Assembly (NCBI GenBank): GCA_052032225.1
Contig: JBPEWY010000066.1
Location: forward strand, 1 to 64,000
Reading direction: 5' to 3'
Source of the DNA: JBPEWY01 sp052032225
GTDB lineage: Bacteria; Bacteroidota; Bacteroidia; Flavobacteriales; Flavobacteriaceae
DNA: 64,000 nt
Part shown: positions 1 through 7,840 of the stretch, piece by piece
Numbering within the stretch: the stretch's first letter is position 1
How the letters are laid out: each line of letters begins with the position of its first letter
The notes under the pieces: generated by a model
What the model saw: only the letters and a program-made list of their open reading frames with translations
The model's database searches: none
Told to the model about the DNA's origin: nothing
Position numbers and translations under genes: made by a program

Positions 1-272
1 CCCATAGAAGCTGCAAGCCCTGTACAAATGGTAGATACCGGGCTTTTTAGAGCTTTAATAGTATCGTAAATAGCAAATCCGGAAGTTACATAACCTCCCG
101 GGCTGTTAATTATTAACTGAATTTCTTTGTTTTCTAGTAAATCTAAATACAATAAACGATCTATTACATGCTTGGCAGAATCATCATCTACCTGCCCCCA
201 TAAAAACACTTTTCGTTCGCTAAGTAGCTTATTGTCTATAATATCTTGAGTTTTCTTTGGCTTATAATCCAT
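1..272 (-). CDS. clpP: ATP-dependent Clp protease proteolytic subunit, 3' part outside the window
   Basis: The first 90 codons of a ClpP-type serine peptidase are present; the rest runs off the left edge. ATG is at 272. The visible part has the ClpP strand/turn with SPGGYVTSG (residues 58-66) that shapes the oxyanion region, and it ends just after the nucleophile serine in GLAASM (Ser89). The protein starts directly with the mature fold (RKVFLWGQVDD) and has almost no propeptide. Family role: cytoplasmic tetradecameric barrel that degrades substrates delivered by a Clp ATPase. It lies 52 bases downstream of the arsenosugar run in the same orientation, so read-through is possible, but nothing links it functionally. 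Whether it is the housekeeping ClpP or a second paralogue cannot be told here. Confidence 0.9.
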   Translation of the reverse strand, partial: MDYKPKKTQDIIDNKLLSERKVFLWGQVDDDSAKHVIDRLLYLDLLENKEIQLIINSPGGYVTSGFAIYDTIKALKSPVSTICTGLAASM

Positions 273-324
273 AGTACACATTAAATATGATTAATCTGAG
301 CTAAAAGTAAGGATTAAAACCCTA

Positions 325-1017
325 TTAGGCAACGATATTTTTTTTGTAGTAATTATATAGTTTTTTAGGTGAAGCACCTAACCAATACAGCAAATGAATT
401 ACAGCAAAATGAAATTGCAATTTTACCGTACCATTTTTACTGTATTTGCGGGCAGAGGTAGTTACATAATCAGGAATAACTTTAAACGTACTGGCTTTAT
501 AAAGTCTGTTTATAAACTCGCAATCTTCGTATACAACATAAGCTGGGTTAAAACCATTTAAAGATTTAAAAATGCCTTGCGTAACAAACAAAGATTGGTC
601 GCCACCCCTGCAAATTCTCAGGTTAAATCTGGTAAACCATTGTGATAGCCTTAAAACCCAATGTTTGCTGTTAAATTTTAACCTAAAACATCCGGCAGTA
701 AACCCTTTATTTACGTAGTTAACAATACGAGCATCAAACCCCTCTGGCGGAAAGGTATCTGCATGCAAAAAGTATAGTATATTTGATTTAGCTGCAATTG
801 CACCTGCATTCATTTGGTTAGCCCTTCCTTTTTTAGAGCTTAATACAGTAACGTGCTTATAAGATTTTGCAATAGTAACGGTATTATCTGTACTGCCTCC
901 ATCTACAATAATAATTTCGTTAACAAAGTTGGTGCTATTTGCAGCTAAATAAGGCAGTAATTGTTTTAAATTCTCTGCTTCGTTTAAAACCGGAATAATA
1001 ACAGAAATCTTATTCAT
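325..1017 (-). CDS. Family 2 glycosyltransferase of the arsenosugar cluster type (TIGR04283-like)
   Basis: A 230-residue GT-A fold glycosyltransferase. The N-terminus has the nucleotide-sugar-binding signature IIIVDGGSTDNT (residues 35-46), then a DxD-like HADT metal site (about residue 91) and a later acidic YEDCEF that could supply the base. There is no signal peptide or clear membrane anchor, so it should act in the cytoplasm or at the inner leaflet. This short GT2 subfamily is repeatedly found beside radical SAM ArsS proteins and is named for that association. It is the last gene of the run and overlaps the DUF547 gene by 8 bases, which implies co-translation. Inference: it builds or decorates the sugar part of the arsenosugar. 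Donor and acceptor are unknown. Confidence 0.8.
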   Translation of the reverse strand: MNKISVIIPVLNEAENLKQLLPYLAANSTNFVNEIIIVDGGSTDNTVTIAKSYKHVTVLSSKKGRANQMNAGAIAAKSNILYFLHADTFPPEGFDARIVNYVNKGFTAGCFRLKFNSKHWVLRLSQWFTRFNLRICRGGDQSLFVTQGIFKSLNGFNPAYVVYEDCEFINRLYKASTFKVIPDYVTTSARKYSKNGTVKLQFHFAVIHLLYWLGASPKKLYNYYKKNIVA

Positions 1018-1714
1018 TTAACTGCCAATCGTAAGGTAGATAACTAATTTTAACAGCATCAGAAATCTCAATATCAGAATACTTTTGTATAAAGGTAACA
1101 ACACCACCGGCTACATCAAAATCATTCTTATACCATTTAAAAATTTTAGATAGTTTTAATTGTGTAGCAGTTATATTGTTTTTTGATGTGTCTGTTATAA
1201 ATGCTTTAGTGGCAAAATCTAATTGTTGGTATATTTTTTCAGGCAAATAAGCTGTTGTGAGTAGCTTAGGGCAAGAGGCCGATGCACAATTGATGGCAAA
1301 ATGAATTCTGGGCTCGTTTAGGTTGCGTAAAACGGTATGTTCTATATAATGTAAAGAAATAAGATTGCCGTTTATTGGAATAAATTTTTTGTGCCACACA
1401 TTGTCTATATCCTTAATGCTTTTTATGGGGTAATTATCTATTACAACTTTTAAGGTAAAAGCATTGTAAGCATTAATCCAGTAGGCTAACTTTTCTTCTT
1501 TAGCCCAAGTAGTTTTCGGGCTGTTTTTTACAAGTTCATTTAAATATGCATGAAGCTGTTTTTTGTTTTCTGATAGCTTAGCATAGTTAACCGATCCGTT
1601 TTCAGAAACATACTCACTTAAAACAACATCAAACAGTGCGTGATTAACTTTTTGGGAAGTTGCTGTAAATCCAAAAAATAAAACAATACCAAATATTACA
1701 ATGTTTCTAATCAC
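1010..1714 (-). CDS. Secreted DUF547 domain protein
   Basis: 234 residues with a signal peptide (IVIFGIVLFFGFTATSQ, about residues 5-21), so probably periplasmic. The DUF547 core is clear: AYWINAYNAFTLKVV (about residues 77-91), then FAINCASASCPKL (about 139-151) with two conserved cysteines. DUF547 has been compared with papain/transglutaminase-like folds, but no reaction is established. It overlaps both neighbours (8 bases each side: the glycosyltransferase downstream, the sterol desaturase upstream). DUF547 genes often accompany ArsM/ArsS loci in marine bacteria. A role in processing or exporting the arsenical product is inference only. Confidence 0.75.
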   Translation of the reverse strand: MIRNIVIFGIVLFFGFTATSQKVNHALFDVVLSEYVSENGSVNYAKLSENKKQLHAYLNELVKNSPKTTWAKEEKLAYWINAYNAFTLKVVIDNYPIKSIKDIDNVWHKKFIPINGNLISLHYIEHTVLRNLNEPRIHFAINCASASCPKLLTTAYLPEKIYQQLDFATKAFITDTSKNNITATQLKLSKIFKWYKNDFDVAGGVVTFIQKYSDIEISDAVKISYLPYDWQLNE

Positions 1715-2597
1715 TCTTTTTTTTAGATAAAGGGTATAGCTCTTGGTTTATAAAATCTTCCGGAAAAGTTTCGTCTCCTTCAAACCCAAGCTCAATATCT
1801 CTGCCGGAATGGGGTATGTAATCTGTTTTAAAAATGTAATCCCAAATACTTAATGTTAGTCCGAAGTTAACTCCATACCTTGCATGTTGAGGTAAGTGTT
1901 TAGCATGATGCCAAATATGCATTTTAGGATTGTTAAAAATGTATTTTAAAAACCCGTAATCCCACCCCAAATTGGCATGGTTTAAATGGCCAATTGCTAA
2001 AGCAAAAAAGTGTACAATTGCTACATCTTGTGCATTAAAACCACCTATTATTGCAATAGGAATATACAGTAAAGATTTATATACAACGGGCTCCATCCAG
2101 TGATAACGTAAATGGGCAGCAAACCCCATTTGTTTTACAGAATGGTGTACCTTATGAAAATTCCAAAGTGCCGGCACACGGTGCAATAGCCTGTGGGTGT
2201 TCCACTGAACAAAATCACTTACCAAGAAAAAAATAGTTAGCCCTAACCATTTTGGCAGTAGCCCAATATTTACAATTTGAAAATCTGATAGTTGTACGCC
2301 AAAAACACTCATCAAATCATTAAACAGTTGCGCTGCAGTATTAGAAAGTGCAATTAAAACTATTAAGTTTAACAGAAAAAAATTAAAGAACATGTAAAAG
2401 GTGTCCAGCCAAAAATCTTTCCTGAAAACAGGCTGATTTTTACGCCACGGAAACAAAAGTTCTAAAAGCCAAACAACAACAGAGATAATTATGAGACCAT
2501 AAAAATAGTTGTCCCAATCTAAAGTGGTTATTTCGTGTTTTAAATAATTAAAATACCCTTTGTATGAGTTTTCTATTATGTTTAGGTATTTTTCCAT
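1707..2597 (-). CDS. Sterol desaturase / fatty-acid hydroxylase family membrane protein
   Basis: A 296-residue integral membrane di-iron enzyme. It shows the family's histidine clusters: HRLLH (135-139), HKVHH (148-152) and HIWHH further on, followed by HARYG. Hydrophobic segments at about 32-50, 65-87, 115-132 and 175-200 embed it in the inner membrane. The family inserts oxygen into, or desaturates, lipid-like substrates using O2. It lies inside the arsenosugar run, 4 bases after the DUF2490 gene and overlapping the DUF547 gene. That suggests a lipid step, for example on an alkyl chain or glycerol ether attached to the arsenosugar, but the substrate cannot be read from sequence. Confidence 0.8.
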   Translation of the reverse strand: MEKYLNIIENSYKGYFNYLKHEITTLDWDNYFYGLIIISVVVWLLELLFPWRKNQPVFRKDFWLDTFYMFFNFFLLNLIVLIALSNTAAQLFNDLMSVFGVQLSDFQIVNIGLLPKWLGLTIFFLVSDFVQWNTHRLLHRVPALWNFHKVHHSVKQMGFAAHLRYHWMEPVVYKSLLYIPIAIIGGFNAQDVAIVHFFALAIGHLNHANLGWDYGFLKYIFNNPKMHIWHHAKHLPQHARYGVNFGLTLSIWDYIFKTDYIPHSGRDIELGFEGDETFPEDFINQELYPLSKKKSD

Positions 2598-2600
2598 GCC

Positions 2601-3311
2601 TTAATTTAGGCTAAATTTTAATGTGGTTTGTATTACGTTATTGTCTCTAAATAAATCATCGCCAATTTTACCATAGTCGTTCATGTAACCAATGCTTAAA
2701 GATGTTTTGTTAAGTATTGGATACGATACCCCAACATAAAACCAATTTTGATTAAAATCTCTTGGGACAACTTTTTTTCCTGTTAAAAACCAAATTTCAT
2801 CAAAAACAGTAAACGATAGTTTTTTGTTTTTTATAGTAAAAAGAGGTAAGCTCCATGTTAAACGATATCGCCAGCGCATAGAAAAATCAGTATCTACCTT
2901 TTCATAAACACCCAAGGCAGTTTCTGCAAACTGTTCTATAAAACGTTGCTCAAACCTAAAGCGATGCTTAAATTTAGATTGTCCTGAGCTGTGTTGTAAT
3001 TGTACTTCTTCCCAAACGTTATTTTCTTGAGCATCAAATGCGTCAGAATAGTTTTTTATATACGAATATCCGGCTGTAAAAGTTACGGTTTCGTTGGCTC
3101 TGTAGTTAATTGATGGTCTTACAATAAACTGTTGCCAATCGGTCATAAAATTGGTGCGTCTAATCTGAAATTCATTAAATAAAAACCATTTTTCGTTTAG
3201 GTTATAGTTGGTTAATATGGTGTTCCAGGTGCCATACATTTTCTCTGATTGAGCTTGAGCAAAAAATAACGTAGGACTAACAAGTATAAATAACAAAAAA
3301 AGTTTTTTCAT
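2601..3311 (-). CDS. DUF2490 outer-membrane beta-barrel-like protein
   Basis: 236 residues with a clear signal peptide (MKKLFLLFILVSPTLFFAQ). The rest alternates polar and aromatic residues as in beta-barrel strands (for example WFLFNEFQIRR, FRFEQRFIEQ) and ends in TTLKFSLN, an outer-membrane-type C-terminus. It matches the DUF2490 pattern, a Bacteroidota family of unknown function. A 54-base gap separates it from arsM upstream, the longest gap in the run apart from the operon start. An outer-membrane protein in an arsenosugar run could be a conduit or anchor for the product. It could also be an unrelated passenger. Confidence 0.75.
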   Translation of the reverse strand: MKKLFLLFILVSPTLFFAQAQSEKMYGTWNTILTNYNLNEKWFLFNEFQIRRTNFMTDWQQFIVRPSINYRANETVTFTAGYSYIKNYSDAFDAQENNVWEEVQLQHSSGQSKFKHRFRFEQRFIEQFAETALGVYEKVDTDFSMRWRYRLTWSLPLFTIKNKKLSFTVFDEIWFLTGKKVVPRDFNQNWFYVGVSYPILNKTSLSIGYMNDYGKIGDDLFRDNNVIQTTLKFSLN

Positions 3312-3365
3312 AATACTGTTAAGTTTATAGCTGTTTGAGTAAGTATTAGGTTTTTTTTAGTTTTT

Positions 3366-4334
3366 TTAGCAGCATCCGCCACCATCGTAATGCCAAGTAG
3401 ATTTACTTATAAAAATATCATCACGGTTTAATGCAGCCAATGCTGAAGCTGTTTTATCACAAATGGCAAGAGGCTGATTTTTTAGTAAAACATGACCTTT
3501 TCCGTCATCAAAATAATCATCTTCACCAAAATAAATAGCTGCTTTACCTGTAAACACACATGGGCCATCTTCGGGCATTGGGTCTTTAATAGCTGCTACC
3601 TCTATAGACTCAATGTAAATTAATTCATCTGTTGGGTAATTTTTAGGATCAAGAATCCTATAGGGTTTTCTGGCTCTAATTTCTATGGTGCCAAAACCGG
3701 CATCGGTAAGCATTTTTACATACTCTGCAATGGGTAAACTACCACTTAAACAAAGTGCGCGTAAACGTTCATCGTTTCTAAGGGTTTCATTCATGGGCTG
3801 CTCGCAAGTTGGATCGCTCATAACTAAGCGCCCGTGCGGTTTTAAAACCCTATACATTTCGGCAATGGCCTTTTTTAAATCGTCTTCTTTAAAAATATTA
3901 AATAAACAGTTTTGGGCAGCAACATCAATGCTATTGTCTTCTACGGGGAGGTTTAGCGCATCGCCCTTTCTTAAATCTACAAACTCGCTTTTAAACCATG
4001 GGTTTAATGCTTCGGCTTCTTTAAAGTTTTTGCGTGAGGCTTCTAGCATTTCATCAACAACATCTACGCCAATTACACCTCCTTTTTGACGAGAAAAATA
4101 CGCAAACTGCAATAGCTCCATTCCGCCACCAACACCTACGTACAGGATTTTAGGATTTCTTACCAAATCTCTAGCATGAACGGTGCTCCCGCAACCATAG
4201 TTCATGTCTTGCATAATTTTTGGAATTTTTAATCCGGGTAATTCCCAAACAGGATTGGTGGTGCAGCAAAGTCCAACATCTGGTGTTAACGCTGCTTCTT
4301 TATATACATTTTTAGTGGTTTCTAAGTAGCTCAT
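3366..4334 (-). CDS. arsM: Arsenosugar-type arsenite S-adenosylmethionine methyltransferase ArsM
   Basis: A 322-residue class I methyltransferase. SAM motif I is YVGVGGG (65-71), followed by the acidic GVDVVDEM (89-96). As(III)-binding cysteines fit the ArsM pattern: Cys48 in YGCGST, Cys143 in QNCLFN and Cys195 in ALCLSG, equivalent to the three key cysteines of algal ArsM. Extra pairs occur at Cys23-Cys24 (GLCCTT) and at the extreme C-terminus (GGGCC, 318-322). Established for the family: stepwise methylation of arsenite, giving dimethylarsenical species. It lies 13 bases after the phosphorylase gene and five genes after arsS, so its dimethylarsenite would feed ArsS. The LCCTT N-terminus and the terminal CC are typical of the ArsS-linked subfamily rather than of stand-alone detoxification ArsM. 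Confidence 0.92.
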   Translation of the reverse strand: MSYLETTKNVYKEAALTPDVGLCCTTNPVWELPGLKIPKIMQDMNYGCGSTVHARDLVRNPKILYVGVGGGMELLQFAYFSRQKGGVIGVDVVDEMLEASRKNFKEAEALNPWFKSEFVDLRKGDALNLPVEDNSIDVAAQNCLFNIFKEDDLKKAIAEMYRVLKPHGRLVMSDPTCEQPMNETLRNDERLRALCLSGSLPIAEYVKMLTDAGFGTIEIRARKPYRILDPKNYPTDELIYIESIEVAAIKDPMPEDGPCVFTGKAAIYFGEDDYFDDGKGHVLLKNQPLAICDKTASALAALNRDDIFISKSTWHYDGGGCC

Positions 4335-4347
4335 TTTTTTTGATTTA

Positions 4348-5163
4348 CTAAAGTGATTGTAAAAGCCCTCTAAAGAGTTTAATCATTTTGGGTTGGGTGC
4401 GTTCTGCAATTTCTATAATTTCTGCTACGCTTATTGGTTTTAAATTATCTGGGTCGCACTCATCGGTTAAAACTGACACCGCTACAACGGGTAATTTTAA
4501 ATGATTAGCAACAATTACCTCGGGCACAGTACTCATGCCTACGGCATCTGCGCCAATAATTTTTAAAAATCGGTACTCTGCTCTGGTTTCTAATTGCGGA
4601 CCAACAACCGATGCATAAACACCGTTATGAAGCGTAATGCCTTCTTTTTTTGCAGTCTCTTGTAAAATGTTGCGCATATTGGTGTCGTAAGGATTACTCA
4701 TATCTACAAAACGTTCACCAAACTCGGCAACTTCTTTAAATGCTAAAGGAGAGCCACCTTGAAGGTTTATGTGGTCTTCTATAAGCATCATATCTCCTTT
4801 TTTGTAATCTAAATTAATAGCACCGGCAGCATTAGAAATAATTAAGTGCTTAATCCCTAACTTGTGCATAACTCTAATTGGGTAAGTAACATCTATTAAA
4901 TTGTAGCCTTCATATAGGTGAAAACGCCCCTGCATTACTACAACTTTTTTGTTTTCTAATGTTCCGTAAATTAGTTTTCCGGAGTGAAACTCTACTGTTG
5001 CCAGTGGGAAAAACGGAATGTGGTTGTAGTGCGCTTCTATAGGGTTTTCTATTTGTTCTACCAATTGCCCCAAACCACTTCCTAAAACTATACCAATCTC
5101 CGGGTTTATAAACCCTTTGCCTTGTAAATATTCTGTAGTTTTTTCTAATTGCTCTAACGTCAT
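4348..5163 (-). CDS. Purine nucleoside phosphorylase (PNP/MTAP family) of the arsenosugar run
   Basis: 271 residues, a full-length trimeric-type PNP. It shows the phosphate loop GSGLG (28-32), phosphate/ribose residues in HSGKLIYG, the base-pocket glutamate in GPQLET, and GADAVGMSTVPEV. At the place where 6-oxopurine PNPs carry the base-selecting Asn (human Asn243) this protein has Asp234 (VLTDEC), as adenine-specific MTAP does. Family reaction: phosphorolysis of a purine nucleoside to base plus pentose-1-phosphate. It lies 4 bases after the glycosyltransferase-like gene and 13 before arsM. Inference: it removes adenine from the ArsS product 5'-deoxy-5'-dimethylarsinoyl-adenosine, or recycles 5'-deoxyadenosine. 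A plain purine-salvage role is the alternative. Confidence 0.85.
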   Translation of the reverse strand: MTLEQLEKTTEYLQGKGFINPEIGIVLGSGLGQLVEQIENPIEAHYNHIPFFPLATVEFHSGKLIYGTLENKKVVVMQGRFHLYEGYNLIDVTYPIRVMHKLGIKHLIISNAAGAINLDYKKGDMMLIEDHINLQGGSPLAFKEVAEFGERFVDMSNPYDTNMRNILQETAKKEGITLHNGVYASVVGPQLETRAEYRFLKIIGADAVGMSTVPEVIVANHLKLPVVAVSVLTDECDPDNLKPISVAEIIEIAERTQPKMIKLFRGLLQSL

Positions 5164-5167
5164 AAGG

Positions 5168-5773
5168 TTATTTTTTTATAAAAGATTGTAAAATATCTAT
5201 GTCCTTTATATCGTCGTAAGTATCTATATCATTTTTAACATCAAGCAAATATACATTATGGTTTTTTAAGTCGTTGAGCGTATCTTTTAGCACAGTTTCT
5301 GTGCTCCATTGCTTGTTGTTAAAAATACCTTTTGGAATTTGGTTTTTAAGTCCTAACAAATAATAACCACCATCTAAAGCCGGACCAATTACAGCATGGT
5401 TGGTTTCTAAAGCATTAAACGCTTTTTCTATATCTTCTTGGCGTAAAGCCAACATATCTGTACCTATTATAATTGCTTTGTTATAGCTATTTAATACATC
5501 TTTAAACGCGTTATGCATGCGCTCTCCTAAAGTAGCACCAGACTGTATTTTTTTTTGATATATGTTAGCATCCCACACATCTGTTTTGTCAATAAAATTA
5601 GTGTAGTAAACAAATTTTTGGCACGGTATATTTTTAGTGATATTAACCGTGTGCTGTACTAAAAACTTATAAATGTTTAAGGCTGCAGTATCACCAATTG
5701 TTTTTGCAAGGCGTGTTTTTACTTTCCCCAACTCGGGATTTCTGGCAAAAATTATAATAGCGCTATCTGTCAT
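5168..5773 (-). CDS. DUF2064 / TIGR04282-type glycosyltransferase-like protein
   Basis: 201 residues of the nucleotidyl/glycosyl-transferase-like DUF2064 family: IIIFARNPELGKVKTRLA at residues 6-23, GTDMLALR (about 114-121) and GPALDGGYYLLGL (about 140-152). These correspond to the nucleotide-binding loop, the acidic metal site and the substrate loop of small GT-A enzymes. The subfamily is defined by its co-occurrence with ArsS-type radical SAM proteins. It overlaps the rhodanese gene by 11 bases and lies 4 bases before the phosphorylase gene. Inference: it transfers to, or activates, the arsenic-bearing sugar after adenine release. No substrate is known to me. Confidence 0.8.
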   Translation of the reverse strand: MTDSAIIIFARNPELGKVKTRLAKTIGDTAALNIYKFLVQHTVNITKNIPCQKFVYYTNFIDKTDVWDANIYQKKIQSGATLGERMHNAFKDVLNSYNKAIIIGTDMLALRQEDIEKAFNALETNHAVIGPALDGGYYLLGLKNQIPKGIFNNKQWSTETVLKDTLNDLKNHNVYLLDVKNDIDTYDDIKDIDILQSFIKK

Positions 5774-6260
5774 AAATTTTATGTCCGTTTTTTAAATACA
5801 ATCCCCAAAACCAAGAATAAGTATGTACTGAATCTGTAGGTTTATTTTGGTTGTTATAAATGGGGTAGGATTGATTTTTCCATTCTATTATACCTCCGTA
5901 TAAATTATAAACATTGCTAAATCCTATTTTAACCAACTTTTCAGCTACATCTTCAGAGCGTACTCCTAAAGTACAATAAACTACTACCGGAGTATCCGGA
6001 TTAGGAATTATGGTTTTAATTTTTTTAGAAGAAATACCTTTGCTACCTATAAAATGTGCATTTTTTAGCCTGCTTACCTCAAACTCTTTTATAGTTCTGG
6101 CATCAAGAATAACATAATTTTCAAGGTTGGCAGCTAATTCTTTAGCTTTAATGTAGGGAACACTTTCGGTATTGAGCGTTTTCAATAACAAATTCATAGA
6201 CTCTTGCGCCCATCCAAACGTAGTAAGCCACATACTTAAAACAATAAAACAGGTTCTCAT
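5763..6260 (-). CDS. Exported single-domain rhodanese-like protein
   Basis: 165 residues: a signal peptide (MRTCFIVLSMWLTTFGWAQ) followed by one rhodanese domain. ILDARTIKEFEVSRLKNAHFIG (51-72) is the family's D-x-R signature, and the active-site loop is VYCTLGVRS with Cys96. Rhodaneses carry a persulfide or bind oxyanions at this cysteine; the related Cdc25/Acr2 fold reduces arsenate. It begins 3 bases after arsS and overlaps the next gene by 11 bases. Because it is predicted to be periplasmic, sulfur transfer or arsenic-thiol chemistry outside the cytoplasm is possible. The loop length (CTLGVRS) fits sulfurtransferases better than arsenate reductases. Confidence 0.8.
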   Translation of the reverse strand: MRTCFIVLSMWLTTFGWAQESMNLLLKTLNTESVPYIKAKELAANLENYVILDARTIKEFEVSRLKNAHFIGSKGISSKKIKTIIPNPDTPVVVYCTLGVRSEDVAEKLVKIGFSNVYNLYGGIIEWKNQSYPIYNNQNKPTDSVHTYSWFWGLYLKNGHKIYDR

Positions 6261-6263
6261 AAT

Positions 6264-7319
6264 TTATGCAACAGTTCCTTGGCAGCTACTACCTGCTCCG
6301 GCAGTACAACCATAACAATGTTGAGAGATTACAATGTTTCTATTTTGTAATTCTGTTTCGTTATAATTAGATATATGGTTTATTTTATTAGCTACTTTTA
6401 ACCCTAACATTTGGTTAAAATCGCAATCGTACAGCCAACCGTCCCAACTAACCGATAACGTATTGGTACACATAACATTGGTTACAGCAGCCGGATTAAA
6501 AGCATCTACTAATGCATACATGTAATCTTCATAGTTTTCTGAAGCAATTAAATATTCTAAAAACCTGCTAATAGGAAGGTTGGTTATCGCAAACAGGTTG
6601 TTAAACTCTATATTAAAATCTTCTTTTAGTGCTTTTTTAAAATCACGCTCCATAGCTTCTTGGTTGGTAGGCAAAAAAGCTCCGGCAGGGTTGTACACTA
6701 AATCTAACTTTAAACCCGAACCTTCTTTACCATAACCTACGGCATTTAGCATTTTTAGAGCTTGTATGGATTTATCAAAAACACCGGCACCACGTTGACG
6801 GTCTGTTTTTTCTCGTTTATAAAAAGGTAACGAAGAAACCACATGAACGTTATGTTTTTTAAAAAACTCCGGTAAATCGTAATATTTTTTATTGGCAACA
6901 ATAATGGTAAGGTTAGAGCGAACAATAAAATCTTTAATACCGGCTTTAGAAGCCTCTTCTACAAACCACCTAAAATTAGGATTCATCTCTGGGGCGCCTC
7001 CGGTTAAATCTAAGGTATGAGCACCTGTATTTTTTATAACTTCCAGGCATTGCTGCATGGTTTCTTTAGTCATTATTTCTTTCCTGTCGGGGCCGGCATC
7101 TACATGGCAATGAGAGCATACTTGGTTACACATGTAGCCCACATTAATTTGCAGTATTTCTAATTTTTTAGGTTTAAGCGGAAAATGGTTATGCTGCTTT
7201 AATTTCTCGCTAAAGGTAGGGAGCTCACCATTTTTAAAAATACCGTTAGATAATATTTCTAGTTGTTTCTCTGTGTTTGCAAGTTCGTTATGCCTGGCAG
7301 TAAGTGATTTAGTGGCCAT
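6264..7319 (-). CDS. arsS: Radical SAM arsenosugar biosynthesis protein ArsS
   Basis: 351 residues. The 4Fe-4S site is CNQVCSHC (Cys64, Cys68, Cys71), followed by the radical SAM glycine-rich strand TLDLTGGAPEMNPNFR. Further cysteines occur in VMCTNTLS and YDCDFNQ, and the tail is HCYGCTAGAGSSCQG (Cys335, Cys338, Cys346), the signature of the radical SAM/Cys-rich (or selenocysteine) family TIGR04167. In selenoprotein members the last of these positions is Sec; here it is Cys. Established for ArsS: it joins a 5'-deoxyadenosyl group to dimethylarsenite to give the arsenosugar precursor. It is the second gene of the run, 23 bases after the CMD gene. Confidence 0.92.
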   Translation of the reverse strand: MATKSLTARHNELANTEKQLEILSNGIFKNGELPTFSEKLKQHNHFPLKPKKLEILQINVGYMCNQVCSHCHVDAGPDRKEIMTKETMQQCLEVIKNTGAHTLDLTGGAPEMNPNFRWFVEEASKAGIKDFIVRSNLTIIVANKKYYDLPEFFKKHNVHVVSSLPFYKREKTDRQRGAGVFDKSIQALKMLNAVGYGKEGSGLKLDLVYNPAGAFLPTNQEAMERDFKKALKEDFNIEFNNLFAITNLPISRFLEYLIASENYEDYMYALVDAFNPAAVTNVMCTNTLSVSWDGWLYDCDFNQMLGLKVANKINHISNYNETELQNRNIVISQHCYGCTAGAGSSCQGTVA

Positions 7320-7342
7320 GTTTACATTGGGTTGTGTTAAAA

Positions 7343-7678
7343 TTACATTGAAAGCTTATTGTACTTATTCATCATCTGTACACCGTGCACTAAGGATGCA
7401 CCTCCTCTAATAGCACCGGCTACATGTAGGGCTTCCATCATTTCTTCTTTAGTAATACCGCGCTGTAAGCCGTCTCCGGTATAGGCATCTATACAATATG
7501 GGCACTGTATGGTATGTGCTACTGCCAAGGCTATTAACGATTTTTCTCTGGCAGACAACGTTCCCTCCTCAAAAACCTTGTTGTAGTACTCAAAAAACTT
7601 TTCTCCTAATTCTTGATTCCAATCGGTTATTTTTCCGAATTTTTTTAAATCGGCCGGATCATAATATGTTTTTTGCAT
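7343..7678 (-). CDS. AhpD/carboxymuconolactone-decarboxylase-fold protein, arsenosugar-associated peroxidase-like
   Basis: 111 residues. The AhpD-like motif is CPYCIDAYT with Cys59 and Cys62, followed by the helical HVAGAIRGGASLVHG. The CxxC plus the following acidic/His context is used by AhpD-type proteins for thiol-disulfide or peroxidase chemistry. The protein closely fits the small CMD family named for association with arsenosugar loci. It is the first gene of the ten-gene run and reads into arsS after 23 bases. Inference: it keeps the ArsS cysteines or the trivalent methylarsenical reduced, or removes peroxide formed by As(III) oxidation. Confidence 0.85.
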   Translation of the reverse strand: MQKTYYDPADLKKFGKITDWNQELGEKFFEYYNKVFEEGTLSAREKSLIALAVAHTIQCPYCIDAYTGDGLQRGITKEEMMEALHVAGAIRGGASLVHGVQMMNKYNKLSM

Positions 7679-7727
7679 GATGCTATTTTATTTTTTTGAT
7701 TAATTAAGACGAAAAGATATAAATTAC

Positions 7728-7746
7728 TTTACAAATAAAATGTAAA
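7728..7746. promoter_or_regulatory. Inverted repeat upstream of the arsenosugar run
   Basis: TTTACA at 7728-7733 and TGTAAA at 7741-7746 form a 6-bp inverted repeat with a 7-base spacer, about 50 bases upstream of the first gene of the run. The 7679-7840 stretch otherwise holds only AT-rich sequence. An imperfect promoter octamer (TTTATTTG on the minus strand) overlaps the repeat. It could be an operator, but short AT-rich repeats arise by chance. Confidence 0.3.
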
Positions 7747-7840
7747 AGGTTTGCTGTAGTAATTTAGTAAGCTGAAAACTAACAAATTAAAATAATGAAA
7801 AGATAAAGGGTGAAGATATTAGGTTATTACAACAAAAAAA

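Noticed and set aside
5763..6260. Arsenate reductase (Acr2/Cdc25 type) identity for the rhodanese
   Set aside because: It has an export signal and a short sulfurtransferase-type active loop, not the HCxxxxxR of arsenate reductases.
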